DNA from: Paraherbaspirillum soli | GTDB taxonomy: Bacteria > Pseudomonadota > Gammaproteobacteria > Burkholderiales > Burkholderiaceae_D | Assembly (NCBI RefSeq): GCF_042654985.1 | Contig: NZ_JBHSMT010000026.1 | Location: forward strand, 310,001-374,000 | Length of the DNA: 64,000 nt | Reading direction: 5' to 3' | Shown here: piece by piece, positions 54,268 through 62,463 of the stretch | How positions within the stretch are numbered: the first letter of the stretch is position 1 | How the letters are laid out: each line of letters starts with the position of its first letter | Notes under the pieces: model-generated | The model's database searches: none | What the model saw: only the letters and a program-made list of their open reading frames with translations | Told to the model about the DNA's origin: nothing | Position numbers and translations under genes: made by a program

Positions 54268-54714
54268 ATGAGCAAAAGAAACCAACCAAGGCAGTCGCAA
54301 CAGCCCCCATCGCAGTCGCAGCAAGCACCCCAACGCATCAGCGAATTCAAAAGCACCAGCGGCTTCAAGCGGATTTTTTCCGCTTTTTTCTACTCGATCG
54401 AAGGTTTTAAATCGGCTTGGAAGAATGAGCACGCGTTCCGCCAGGAATTGGCGATCGTGATTCCCGGCATCATTGTTGCGTTGTTTTTGCCGGTGTCCTT
54501 GCTGCAAAAATTGATGCTGATTGCGGTCCTGGTCTGGATCATCATCATCGAGCTGATCAACTCGGCAATCGAGGCTGTGGTGGACCGGGTGTCGCTTGAA
54601 CGCAACCCGCTTTCGAAGAACGCCAAAGACTTCGGCAGCGCCGCCGTACTGCTGACTTTCATGTTGGCAGTGGCAACCTGGGCCGTGATCCTGTTTCCTC
54701 TATTTAAATCCTGA
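54268..54714 (+). CDS. dgkA: Diacylglycerol kinase
   Basis: 148 residues: a Gln/Ser/Pro-rich N-terminal extension of about 30 residues precedes the three-helix DgkA core (FKRIFSAFFYSIEGFKSAWKNEHAFRQELAIVIPG; LMLIAVLVWIIIIELINSAIEAVVDRVSLERNPLSKNAKDFGSAAVLLTFM). The active-site ELINSAIEAVVD and KDFGSA motifs are intact. It phosphorylates diacylglycerol to phosphatidate in the inner membrane. The extension is unusual compared with the E. coli enzyme. Confidence 0.93.
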   Translation: MSKRNQPRQSQQPPSQSQQAPQRISEFKSTSGFKRIFSAFFYSIEGFKSAWKNEHAFRQELAIVIPGIIVALFLPVSLLQKLMLIAVLVWIIIIELINSAIEAVVDRVSLERNPLSKNAKDFGSAAVLLTFMLAVATWAVILFPLFKS

Positions 54715-54725
54715 CAGCGCCCAAT

Positions 54726-54764
54726 AAAAAACGCACGATCTGTTGGACAGGATCGTGCGTTGCG
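54726..54764 (-). terminator. Terminator of the outer-membrane protein gene
   Basis: ACGCACGATC/GATCGTGCGT stem with an inner TGT/ACA pairing; on the minus strand it is followed by TTTTTTATT. Confidence 0.85.
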
Positions 54765-54798
54765 GCAATTTGCGGAAGCGAGCGCTTTGAGCCGGCTC

Positions 54799-55473
54799 TT
54801 AGAAGCGATAGCTGACGCCTACTCGCAACACAGGGTAAGCCTTGTAGTTGTGCACCTTGTCTTGCAAAGTCACATTCTCTGCATTGACGTCGCTGGCGAG
54901 CCGCGCACAGGTGGCGGCATCCGCGGTACAACCGCTATTGTTCAGGGAAGTGCGCGCACCGCCTTGGAACAAGACTCCCAGATCCGACGAAAAGCCCCAG
55001 CCCTTGTCTTTGGCAACCGCGTTGCCCCAGCCGATACCGACATACGGCGCGATCTTGCGGAAGTCGATCTTGCCGTCCACCTGGCCGGCGTTGGCGGCGC
55101 TGTAGGTGTTGCCATTGATGGTGTAAGTCCCGATCTGATTCGGTTTGGCGTTGGCGGTAATTTTGTTGTTGTTGTAGACCAGCCCGCTAGAGATGCGGAA
55201 GCCGTTGTCCATCGGGAACCAGTCCAGCAAGGCATCAAACGTATTCAAGTTCAATTTGAACTTGTAATCCAGGTCGCTGGTGCTGCCGTCGTACGAGTAG
55301 CTCAAATAATTCAGGCCGAAACGCGCGTTCAAACTCGACTGCACCGGAACGGTCACGTGGAAACCCATGCCGGTGGTGCCGAGATCGGCCGTGATGCCGA
55401 CATCGCTTGCGTGCGCGGCGCCAGCCGCAAACCAAGCTGCGATCAAACCAAAAGCTGCGATAGTCTTTTTCAT
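54799..55473 (-). CDS. Outer-membrane beta-barrel protein (CarO/OmpW-like)
   Basis: 224 residues with a signal peptide (MKKTIAAFGLIAAWFAAGAAHA) and alternating beta-strand pattern ending in the outer-membrane C-terminal Phe (LRVGVSYRF). Strands such as SSLNARFGLNYLSYSYDG, RISSGLVYNNNKITANA, YVGIGWGNAVAKDKGWGFSSDLGVLFQGG suggest a small barrel. It resembles proteins I recall as CarO-like ornithine porins, but the substrate is not shown. Single gene with its own terminator. Confidence 0.8.
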   Translation of the reverse strand: MKKTIAAFGLIAAWFAAGAAHASDVGITADLGTTGMGFHVTVPVQSSLNARFGLNYLSYSYDGSTSDLDYKFKLNLNTFDALLDWFPMDNGFRISSGLVYNNNKITANAKPNQIGTYTINGNTYSAANAGQVDGKIDFRKIAPYVGIGWGNAVAKDKGWGFSSDLGVLFQGGARTSLNNSGCTADAATCARLASDVNAENVTLQDKVHNYKAYPVLRVGVSYRF

Positions 55474-55670
55474 GTCTCTGTCAAAAATGGAATTGCCGAA
55501 TATGGATGAAGTGCTTCAAAGTCATGATGAAATCGAAACGTCGTGCCCCTGTGAAGAAAAGTAATTCACAAGCATCTATAACGGCATCTAGCGCGAGAAA
55601 TGTAGTCCGGTCACGAGTGACGGCAGCACTTATTTCGTCTCGTATTGTTTGCTGCAATTAACGGCTGCAA

Positions 55671-56681
55671 TTAACTGTAAGTGACAGTAAAACTGATCGC
55701 GCCATTGGCCGAGCCGGGTTTGACCGTGTTGAGAGTTTGCCTGTAGCGCGCCCTGAATCTGGCGGTCACGTTGGCCGCTCCGCCGGTGCCGACGCTAAAA
55801 GAAGCGCCTGGCGCAATCGCATTGGTATTCGATCCCTCATTGCGGCTCAATTCGATAGCGACGCCTTGCGCCGCGCCTGAAGTGCTGGAGATCCTGTAGA
55901 AGCCTGTTTTGTTCGCATCGGCTTCGCCGGTTGAGGTGGCAAAGTTAATCGTGCCGACATTGCTGCAGCTGCTGAAGCTGACAGAGAAATTTTTCCATGG
56001 CCCTCCTTGATCGCCGGCAAACCCGCCGGCCGACATATTCCCGAGCGAAACTGACTGATCCCCGGTTGAGATGGCGCAAGTAGGTTGTGTGATGGTGTAG
56101 CTAGCGGTGAATCGGATTGCCGATGCTCCACCTCGTCCATCAGGTATGGAGACAACTCCTATCTCTGCATAATTTACGACTCCGGGATTTACCGCTTGCC
56201 CCCACTTGGATATTTGGAGTGCGTGTGTCGTGGACGGAATTTGCATATTGGCCTGCATCCGTAGTGTGGATTTCCAATTGACGTTATTGCTAGCGTGCAG
56301 TGAACCCCATGCACTTCCCATCTGAGGTGCGAAACGAATTCCGCGACCGAACCGCATGGAGTACATCGGAGAATCAAGGACCGGATCGGTTGGTCGCTGG
56401 CAGCGCCTGGTTATGGTTCCGCTGGTTTGACTTGATGTCGTGTATATCACCGCGCCACTGGGTGAGTCGTTGCTGATCGCCAAGTTGCCGAGATCGAAGT
56501 GCAGGTTTTGTTGTGCAGGTGTGAGCGAGCAGGCCGCATAAGATGGCGCTGTAGCAATAACAATAATTGTCGCCATCAGGCAACGCAGTCGAGAGACGCG
56601 GCGCTGGCATGAGGTCAAGCTGGCTTGTCGCACGGTGCGATATTTGCGAGGTGTTGGTGTAGTCATTTTTAGTTTATTCAT
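55671..56681 (-). CDS. Two-domain fimbrial tip adhesin
   Basis: 336 residues from ATG 56681 (MNKLKM), or 56666; neither has a clear ribosome site. A signal-like helix (RCLMATIIVIATAPSYA) lies ~40 residues in, so the true start may be later. The N-terminal ~150 residues (CSLTPAQQNLHFDLGNLAI...) resemble a receptor-binding domain. The C-terminal half is a pilin domain (QPTCAISTGDQSVSLGNMSAGGFAG...GAISFTVTYS). This two-domain plan is that of FimH/F17G-type tip adhesins. Last gene of the fimbrial operon. Confidence 0.8.
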   Translation of the reverse strand: MNKLKMTTPTPRKYRTVRQASLTSCQRRVSRLRCLMATIIVIATAPSYAACSLTPAQQNLHFDLGNLAISNDSPSGAVIYTTSSQTSGTITRRCQRPTDPVLDSPMYSMRFGRGIRFAPQMGSAWGSLHASNNVNWKSTLRMQANMQIPSTTHALQISKWGQAVNPGVVNYAEIGVVSIPDGRGGASAIRFTASYTITQPTCAISTGDQSVSLGNMSAGGFAGDQGGPWKNFSVSFSSCSNVGTINFATSTGEADANKTGFYRISSTSGAAQGVAIELSRNEGSNTNAIAPGASFSVGTGGAANVTARFRARYRQTLNTVKPGSANGAISFTVTYS

Positions 56682-56732
56682 GCAGAGGTAGTTCAAGATT
56701 GGCGGTCGGGATTGACGCAACGGCGTCCTGAG

Positions 56733-57278
56733 TCAGTTATACGACACGCTAAACGGCACATTGGCATTGGCCCTGCCCACACCCAGTTGCGCGCCATTGG
56801 CGCGGTAGCGCGCGTCAAATTCGAAGTCGTAGCTGCTGCTGCCGGCGGTGATCGGGATAGCCAGCGCGACCTTGGGCGTAATGCTGGTGGCGGCATTTTT
56901 CCGCCGTAGTTCGATTGCCACGCCGCGGACGCTGCCGGCGGCCAGCGCAAACAATGCCGGCGCCAATGTATCCGGACCATCGAAAGAAAATTGCGCATTG
57001 CTGGCGGTCGTGATGGTGCAGCCGCTCAGCGAAATCGTGAAAGTGCGCCAAGCTGTCTTGCCGCCCTGCGCCACGAATTGATCCATCCAATAACTGCCCA
57101 GGCGGACGATGCCATTGGCCGGTTGCGTCACCACTGCTGCCGCACAGGTGTTTTGGTAGACCGAGCCGCTGATCTGCATCGAGGCGCTGGCGGCATCGGC
57201 CGGGCAGCTGGCGATCATGCATGACAGGCTGGCCGCAGCGGCCAGCATCTTATTGCGCTTCAATAAATCCATGGCCAT
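56733..57278 (-). CDS. Fimbrial (minor pilin) subunit
   Basis: 181 residues with a signal peptide (LAAAASLSCMIASCPADAASA). The pilin domain follows: SMQISGSVYQNTCAAAVVTQPANGIVRLGSYWMDQFV, GCTITTASNAQF, GVAIELRRKN and the C-terminal FSVSYN with the penultimate Tyr used in chaperone binding. Two Cys form the conserved disulfide. Likely a minor or adaptor subunit, between another pilin and the adhesin. Confidence 0.85.
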   Translation of the reverse strand: MAMDLLKRNKMLAAAASLSCMIASCPADAASASMQISGSVYQNTCAAAVVTQPANGIVRLGSYWMDQFVAQGGKTAWRTFTISLSGCTITTASNAQFSFDGPDTLAPALFALAAGSVRGVAIELRRKNAATSITPKVALAIPITAGSSSYDFEFDARYRANGAQLGVGRANANVPFSVSYN

Positions 57279-57290
57279 CGCAATCCCGGC

Positions 57291-57857
57291 TTACTTGTAA
57301 GTGATGTTCATCGTGTAACTGGCATTGGCGGAGCCGGCCCCCACGGCCGCACCGGTTTGTACGTAACGCGCATATAGCGGGTAGGAATAATTATTGGATG
57401 AGTTGCTGCTGGTCGGTCTCCATGACAGCGTCGTGGTTGCGGTGATGCGGCCGTTGCTGGCATTGGTGGTGGACAGTTCGACCGCGACGCCGGAGGCAAC
57501 GGTGAGGCCGCTGCCCTGGTTGCTCGGTAGCGCAAAATATTGACGGAGGGAGCCGGCAGTCGAGTTTCCTGTGAACGTCAGGTCCATGTTGAGGCCGGTG
57601 ATGCTGGGGCAGTTCAGTGTTAGATCCCGATTGACCCAGTCCGAACCGGTGCCGATTCCGCTGAATTTCGCTACCGAAACCGCACCCAACGCGAAGCTGA
57701 TCGTGGAGGTCGATACCGTGCACGTGGTCGGCGTAATCGAGCCGGTGATCGATATCGTGACTGAGGCTGCCTCACTACCGATGGCTGTCGTCGCCAACAA
57801 TACGGTCAATGCCGTCTGCGATATTTTTTTCCAGGTATTTTGTTCTGCGGATTTCAT
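57291..57857 (-). CDS. Fimbrial (minor pilin) subunit
   Basis: 188 residues from ATG 57857, with AGGA 7 nt upstream. Signal peptide (TALTVLLATTAIGSEAA), then a pilin fold: SVTISITGSITPTTCTVSTSTISFALGAVSVAKFSGIG, TLNCPSITGLNMDLTFTGN, GVAVELSTTNASNG and YTMNITYK. It is a minor subunit or adaptor. Directly upstream, between this gene and the usher, a MITE has inserted. Confidence 0.85.
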   Translation of the reverse strand: MKSAEQNTWKKISQTALTVLLATTAIGSEAASVTISITGSITPTTCTVSTSTISFALGAVSVAKFSGIGTGSDWVNRDLTLNCPSITGLNMDLTFTGNSTAGSLRQYFALPSNQGSGLTVASGVAVELSTTNASNGRITATTTLSWRPTSSNSSNNYSYPLYARYVQTGAAVGAGSANASYTMNITYK

Positions 57858-57890
57858 CGTGTGTTCCTGTCGATTGATCATGTCTTTGTC

Positions 57891-58034
57891 GGGCACCTCT
57901 AAAAACCGTAGCGAGCGGCCCAAGGTCGGGGTAAGAAGCGCAGTCGTACGACTGTACGGTGACGATCTTGCCAACCCTGCAGCCACGAGATTGGCGGGCT
58001 TGCCAAACCCTGCAGTAGGTTTTTAGAGGTGCCC
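57891..58034. mobile_element. MITE-like element, family GGGCACCTCTAAAAACC, copy C, in the fimbrial operon
   Basis: 144 bp with perfect 17-bp inverted ends GGGCACCTCTAAAAACC. TGTC flanks both sides (57887-57890, 58035-58038), a 4-bp target duplication. It lies 16 bp after the usher stop and 33 bp before the pilin start, inside the transcribed operon. Its arms would form a stable hairpin in the mRNA. Confidence 0.88.
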
Positions 58035-58050
58035 TGTCGTCTGCGCGGGC

Positions 58051-60585
58051 TTATAGGCAAACCACTTCTCTTCGGTCTAGCGCGTTGGCGGCTTCGCCCA
58101 CTCTGCTGTGTGTTCGCAGTTCAATCTGCACATCGACCCGAAAGCTGCAGGATTGATGCGCTTCCTTGCCCCAGTGCGCGCTCAGAATTTCGCCGGGGCG
58201 TGCGCTAGCCAAAAAAGTCTCGCCGGCGCTGCCGACGATGGATTGCTCTTCGGACTGCGCATTTTCGATGCGCGAACCGAACGGCAGCGCTTTGCCGTCT
58301 TTGTCCAGCAGCCGCAGCAGCATGCGCACGCCGCCGGTGGTGGCGGCAAAGGTGGTGCGCACCACCGCGCCTTTGGTCGGGATGACAAAGGCCACCGTGT
58401 TCTTCAGGTCCGCGCCTTCCGGCAGCGTGGTCGGATCCATCGCCACCCGGTTGCTGCGGTAGGGCGTCAGGCTGGTGACCACGGCGTTGCCGGCGCGGTC
58501 GGTGCGCACGCCGTTGGCGGAGGCGACGCTGACGCCAGCCACGCCGGGGGTTTGTACCAGCGCGATGGTGTCACCCAGTTCCTGGGCCAAGGTGAGGCCG
58601 TCGGCGTGCGCTAGCAAGCCGCCGCTCATCGAGGCCGAGGTCGAACTGTGGCCGCGGCCTTGGCTGCGCGCGAGGTTGTAGCGCCCGCTCGGCGCCAGAT
58701 AAGACAGCGAGGCATTGCCATTGCTTTGGCTGAAATGATTGGCGCTCAGGCTGTAGGAGAGCGCCTTGTCTTGCAGCGCAGAGCCGTACAGCGTCGCGTT
58801 GTGCGAGGTGGCGCTACTGTCGCTGCGCGCAGCGGAATACGACACGCCGTTGCTGCCATCGTCCAGCGGGATGGATAAAGTCAGCATCAATTGCCGGTTG
58901 CTGCCGCCCATCCAGCCGCCGGAAGTGCTGCTGTAGAACAGGCCGTAGAGCAGGTTTCTATAGGCGCTGTTCAAGCCGATCTGCAACGAGTGTTCGCTGC
59001 GCGAGGTGCCCCAATAGTTTTGGCGGGCCACTGAAGCGAACAGCGAAGCATAGTCCCCCAGTTTTTGCTGCAGGCTGCCTTCAATCCGGCTGCGTCGATT
59101 GAAGAAGGAGCCGCCGGCGGCGGTATTCTGCTCGCTCACCGATTCGGAGAAAGTGCGATAGCCCGGGGTCGAATAGCGGTAGCCGAGCAGATGCAAATCG
59201 GTCGACGTTTCGACCAGCGATTTGGCGTACAGGAAACGCAGCGATTGCCCGGCATTGCTGCCTTGTCCGTCTTGGCGTCTGCTTTGCGCATGCGACAGAT
59301 CGACCGAGGCAGCGCCGTAGTCGCCCCAGTTGGCGCCGGCGCCGAGCACCAAGGATTGATAGGTGTCGCCTCCCATCAAACCGCCGTACAGTGTATAGCC
59401 GCGACCGATGCCGCGTGCCGCGCTGGCTTGCGCGAACGCGGGGCGCTTGCCTTGCGCATAGGCGCTGCGGTATTTGCCCGCGGTCAGGCTATAGCTCCAC
59501 TGGCCTTCGCGCTGCAGGGTGGGCACCGCGGCGTACGGCTGCACGAAGCGCGTCTTGCGGCCATCGGCTTCGGTGACGGTGACTTCCAGGTCGCCGCTGC
59601 CGGCGGTGGCGTACAGGTCGTCGATCTCGAACGGGCCGGTGCCGACATAGGTGGTGTACAGCAAAAAGCCATTCTGGTGCACGGTGACGGTGGCATTGTT
59701 TTGCGCGATGCCGCGGATGGTAGGCGCATAACCGCGCAGGCTGTCCGGCAGCATGCTGTCGTCGGAGCTGAGTTGCACGCCGCGGAACGCGAACGAGTCG
59801 AAAATATTCCCCGGCGTATTGCTGTCGCCGACGACGATGCTGCTGTTCCACGGAATCAGGTCGCGCTGCAGATAGCTGTCGTTGCGCTGCCAGGCACCGC
59901 CTGAGCGCGTGCCGCGGCTATAGTTGCCCGAGCTGCGCAAGCGCCAGGCGCCGAGATTGACGCCGCCGCGCAAATTCAGATAGGTGGAGTCCGAACTGTC
60001 GATGGCGTTGTTGCGATATTGGGTCGTGCCCAGGTTGTAGTTGAGCATCAGCGCATTGATGCCCTGGTCCCATTGCGCCGGGTCGGTCCAGCCGCGCGCA
60101 TCGCGCTGCATCGCGGCTTGCGGCAGGCTGACGTCGAGCTGTTGCTTGCTGGCGTCGTAAGCCACCTTCGCTTCCGGAATGCCGAGCGAGGGCCCATCCA
60201 TGCATTGTTCGGCCGGCAGCTTTTCCAAGTCTGGGAAGGCTTTCAGGTTGAGGCCCCATTGCTGCCACATGGCCAGCGTGACGCACGGTTGCGCATCGTT
60301 GCCGCCGCTCTGGTCGAAACGGATTGTGCGTTTTTCTTTTCTGCTGCCGTTAAGGTTCACGTCGACGACATAGTCGCCCGGCAGCACCCGATTGCCTTGG
60401 GCAAAAATACTGAGGTCGACATTCTGGTCCGGCGATCCCTTTTCCAGGAAGCCGCTGTTGAATTTGATCTCGCTGCTGCCGGACGTTTGCGCTGCCGCGT
60501 GCGCGCCATCGGCGCATAGCAGCGCCAGCCCGAAGCTGGCGGTGCAAAGCAAGTATGAACAGGGGAGCGGGGGAGTTGGATTCAT
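58051..60585 (-). CDS. Fimbrial outer-membrane usher protein
   Basis: 844 residues from ATG 60585 (MNPTPPLPCSYLL), followed by a signal-like stretch (CTASFGLALLCADGAHA). Usher features: the N-terminal domain (IKFNSGFLEKGSPDQNVDLSIFAQGNRVLPGDYVVDVNLNG), barrel and plug segment (GYAPTIRGIAQNNATVTVHQNGFLLYTTYVGTGPFEIDDL), and the C-terminal domains with SARPGEILSAHWGKEAHQSCSFRVDVQIE. It forms the outer-membrane pore and assembles pilins delivered by the chaperone. Length is normal. Confidence 0.95.
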   Translation of the reverse strand: MNPTPPLPCSYLLCTASFGLALLCADGAHAAAQTSGSSEIKFNSGFLEKGSPDQNVDLSIFAQGNRVLPGDYVVDVNLNGSRKEKRTIRFDQSGGNDAQPCVTLAMWQQWGLNLKAFPDLEKLPAEQCMDGPSLGIPEAKVAYDASKQQLDVSLPQAAMQRDARGWTDPAQWDQGINALMLNYNLGTTQYRNNAIDSSDSTYLNLRGGVNLGAWRLRSSGNYSRGTRSGGAWQRNDSYLQRDLIPWNSSIVVGDSNTPGNIFDSFAFRGVQLSSDDSMLPDSLRGYAPTIRGIAQNNATVTVHQNGFLLYTTYVGTGPFEIDDLYATAGSGDLEVTVTEADGRKTRFVQPYAAVPTLQREGQWSYSLTAGKYRSAYAQGKRPAFAQASAARGIGRGYTLYGGLMGGDTYQSLVLGAGANWGDYGAASVDLSHAQSRRQDGQGSNAGQSLRFLYAKSLVETSTDLHLLGYRYSTPGYRTFSESVSEQNTAAGGSFFNRRSRIEGSLQQKLGDYASLFASVARQNYWGTSRSEHSLQIGLNSAYRNLLYGLFYSSTSGGWMGGSNRQLMLTLSIPLDDGSNGVSYSAARSDSSATSHNATLYGSALQDKALSYSLSANHFSQSNGNASLSYLAPSGRYNLARSQGRGHSSTSASMSGGLLAHADGLTLAQELGDTIALVQTPGVAGVSVASANGVRTDRAGNAVVTSLTPYRSNRVAMDPTTLPEGADLKNTVAFVIPTKGAVVRTTFAATTGGVRMLLRLLDKDGKALPFGSRIENAQSEEQSIVGSAGETFLASARPGEILSAHWGKEAHQSCSFRVDVQIELRTHSRVGEAANALDRREVVCL

Positions 60586-60783
60586 CGAGAAGGCAATAAA
60601 AGCCATTGCCATGCGGACCATGGCAATGCATGCAATTTCAACAGGCCGTTGCAAAACCATCCGGCTGAAGTGGGGACGAGCGCGTCGGGCAAGCACTGCC
60701 CGGGGACAACGCAACAGTCTTTATCGCGGGTGTCAGGGGATATCGGAAAACACCCCTAGATGCGGCGCGGTCAGAGTCGCGCC

Positions 60784-61509
60784 TTAGTGCGATTTGATCG
60801 GTACCGCGGGACTGTCGACGTCGGCGCCGTAATCGTTGATCGTCGAAAAACTGACTGCGGTGGCGACCATTCCACGGTCGAGCGGATAGCTATCCTTGCC
60901 GAACGGCGCCAGCATGCGGGCCTTGATGTTCTGCTCGCCGCTTGCGCCAGTCGCGGTCAGCTTGCTGAAACTGACGAAATAGGGTGTCGGATTGTTGACC
61001 TCCAGCGTCGCTGCTCCATCCGCGGCTTGGCCTATGGTCCAGGCTAATTGGAGCGGCGCATCGCCGACATTGCCTTTCAGGTCGCGCGGGCGATAAAACA
61101 GCTTGATGCGGGTACGCACCGCCAGCTGCAGCACATTGTCGCCATCGACCATCGGCGGTATTTCCTTGATGCTGAGCCAGAACACCGATTCTTTATCGGA
61201 CGGCAGCTGGTCGCATTTGACGCAAATGATGCGCAACAGGCTTTCCTTCTCGCCTTCCAGGCGCGACATCGGCGGCGTGACCAAGAAGGGCGGCTGGTTG
61301 TCGGCATCCTCGACCCAGGCCTGCACGATGTAAGGCAGATCGCCTTTGTTATTGACTGAAATGGAGGTTTCCCGCTTGCCGCCTTCGAATACGACGCGGG
61401 TGCCGCCGACCACGATGCCGGCATGGGCGCTGGGCAGCAGCGATGTCAGCGCCAGTATTGCGGCAACAGGCAGCGGACCTCGCGCCAGCGCCATAAAACA
61501 CTTATGCAT
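60784..61509 (-). CDS. Periplasmic fimbrial chaperone (PapD type)
   Basis: 241 residues with a signal peptide (ARGPLPVAAILALTSLLPSAHA). PapD-like motifs: GIVVGGTRVVFEGGKRETSISVNNKGDLPYIVQAWVEDAD, FLVTPPMSRLEGEKESLLRI (chaperone strand with conserved Arg/Lys), FWLSIKEIPP and RTRIKLFYRP. A CVKC pair is present. It donates a strand to fold pilins and carries them to the usher, whose gene lies 198 bp downstream. Confidence 0.95.
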   Translation of the reverse strand: MHKCFMALARGPLPVAAILALTSLLPSAHAGIVVGGTRVVFEGGKRETSISVNNKGDLPYIVQAWVEDADNQPPFLVTPPMSRLEGEKESLLRIICVKCDQLPSDKESVFWLSIKEIPPMVDGDNVLQLAVRTRIKLFYRPRDLKGNVGDAPLQLAWTIGQAADGAATLEVNNPTPYFVSFSKLTATGASGEQNIKARMLAPFGKDSYPLDRGMVATAVSFSTINDYGADVDSPAVPIKSH

Positions 61510-61553
61510 GTTGAGCTTTCCGTACCTTGCGGATTGAGGGATTTGGATAAATG

Positions 61554-61589
61554 CGATCGCCCCATAGCCGTCCCGAAATGAGGCGATCG
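61554..61589 (-). promoter_or_regulatory. Hairpin between major pilin and chaperone genes
   Basis: CGATCGCC/GGCGATCG perfect 8-bp stem with a ~20-nt loop. No T-run, so it may stabilise or attenuate the mRNA after the major subunit gene. Confidence 0.45.
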
Positions 61590-61647
61590 AATGTCACACC
61601 GCTAGCATCCGGCCTGTGTCAGGCCGCGCTGTTCCAACAGGGGGGAT

Positions 61648-62208
61648 TTACAAGCCATCGTCGTAGCTGATCACGATGGTCGCTTGCGCGTTGGCCTTAC
61701 CAGCCGTGACTGAACCGGTGGCTGGCGCCGTTCTTCTATAGCGTGCACCGAGTTGATACGTATTGGAACCGGCGACCAGAGGCATCAGCGCCGATTGACT
61801 GCCCAGGTTCAATTTGTTGTTTGTGGAATCAAACAGCTCAACCGCTACACCAGTCGCACCGCCTAGTTGAAGTTGCAATAAAGTTGGGTCGACCAGATCG
61901 CTAAAGCCGGTGAAAGACAGGCGTGCTTTTTTGGCGACGCTGGTATCGCAATTGGTCAGCGTGATTGGGTAGTTTTGTATTGGCGTCGTCGGGTTAGCCA
62001 CTGTCAAATTGGTGGTTTTATAGGAACCCAGCGGGACCGTCGCTCCGCCATTGATGTCGGTCGATGCCAGATCGCAGGCTGATGCATTGAACTCGCCGGT
62101 AAAACGCACCATGCCGGTCGTATTGTCTATAGCGACCGGTGCAGCATGTGCGTTCAGCGCGATAGCCGCAGTAGCGGCAAGTAATGCAGGCATGAAATAT
62201 TGTTTCAT
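61648..62208 (-). CDS. Major fimbrial subunit (FimA-like pilin)
   Basis: 186 residues from ATG 62208, with AAAGG upstream. Signal peptide (MPALLAATAAIALNAHA), then GMVRFTGEFNASACDLASTDINGGATVPLGSYKTTNL, LTNCDTSVAKKARLSFTGF, TGVAVELFDSTNNKLNLGS and ATIVISYDDGL. Two Cys for the disulfide. First in the operon before chaperone and usher, so probably the main shaft subunit. Confidence 0.9.
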   Translation of the reverse strand: MKQYFMPALLAATAAIALNAHAAPVAIDNTTGMVRFTGEFNASACDLASTDINGGATVPLGSYKTTNLTVANPTTPIQNYPITLTNCDTSVAKKARLSFTGFSDLVDPTLLQLQLGGATGVAVELFDSTNNKLNLGSQSALMPLVAGSNTYQLGARYRRTAPATGSVTAGKANAQATIVISYDDGL

Positions 62209-62463
62209 GTAATACCTTTCAGAAATGAATGGAGAACTTGCAACTGTGTTTTCGTTATAGCTAAACGGAAGCACATTTGAAGTATCGCTATCATAAGAAA
62301 AATACCAAATTGCCAATATAAGGAAAACACCTAAATTCATCCTCCTTGCGATTGCATATCTGTTTTCCGGATATGGAGAGAAGAAAGTATTCGTTTTGTT
62401 TTGCATCCCGCCTGATTAATCTGTCTTCTCCAAAACAAGCAATATTGAAGAGGGAAGCAGCTC

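Noticed and set aside
57857..57986. Long open frame extending the pilin gene upstream into the MITE
   Set aside because: The extra residues come from the transposed element; ATG 57857 has AGGA at the right distance and is followed directly by a signal peptide.
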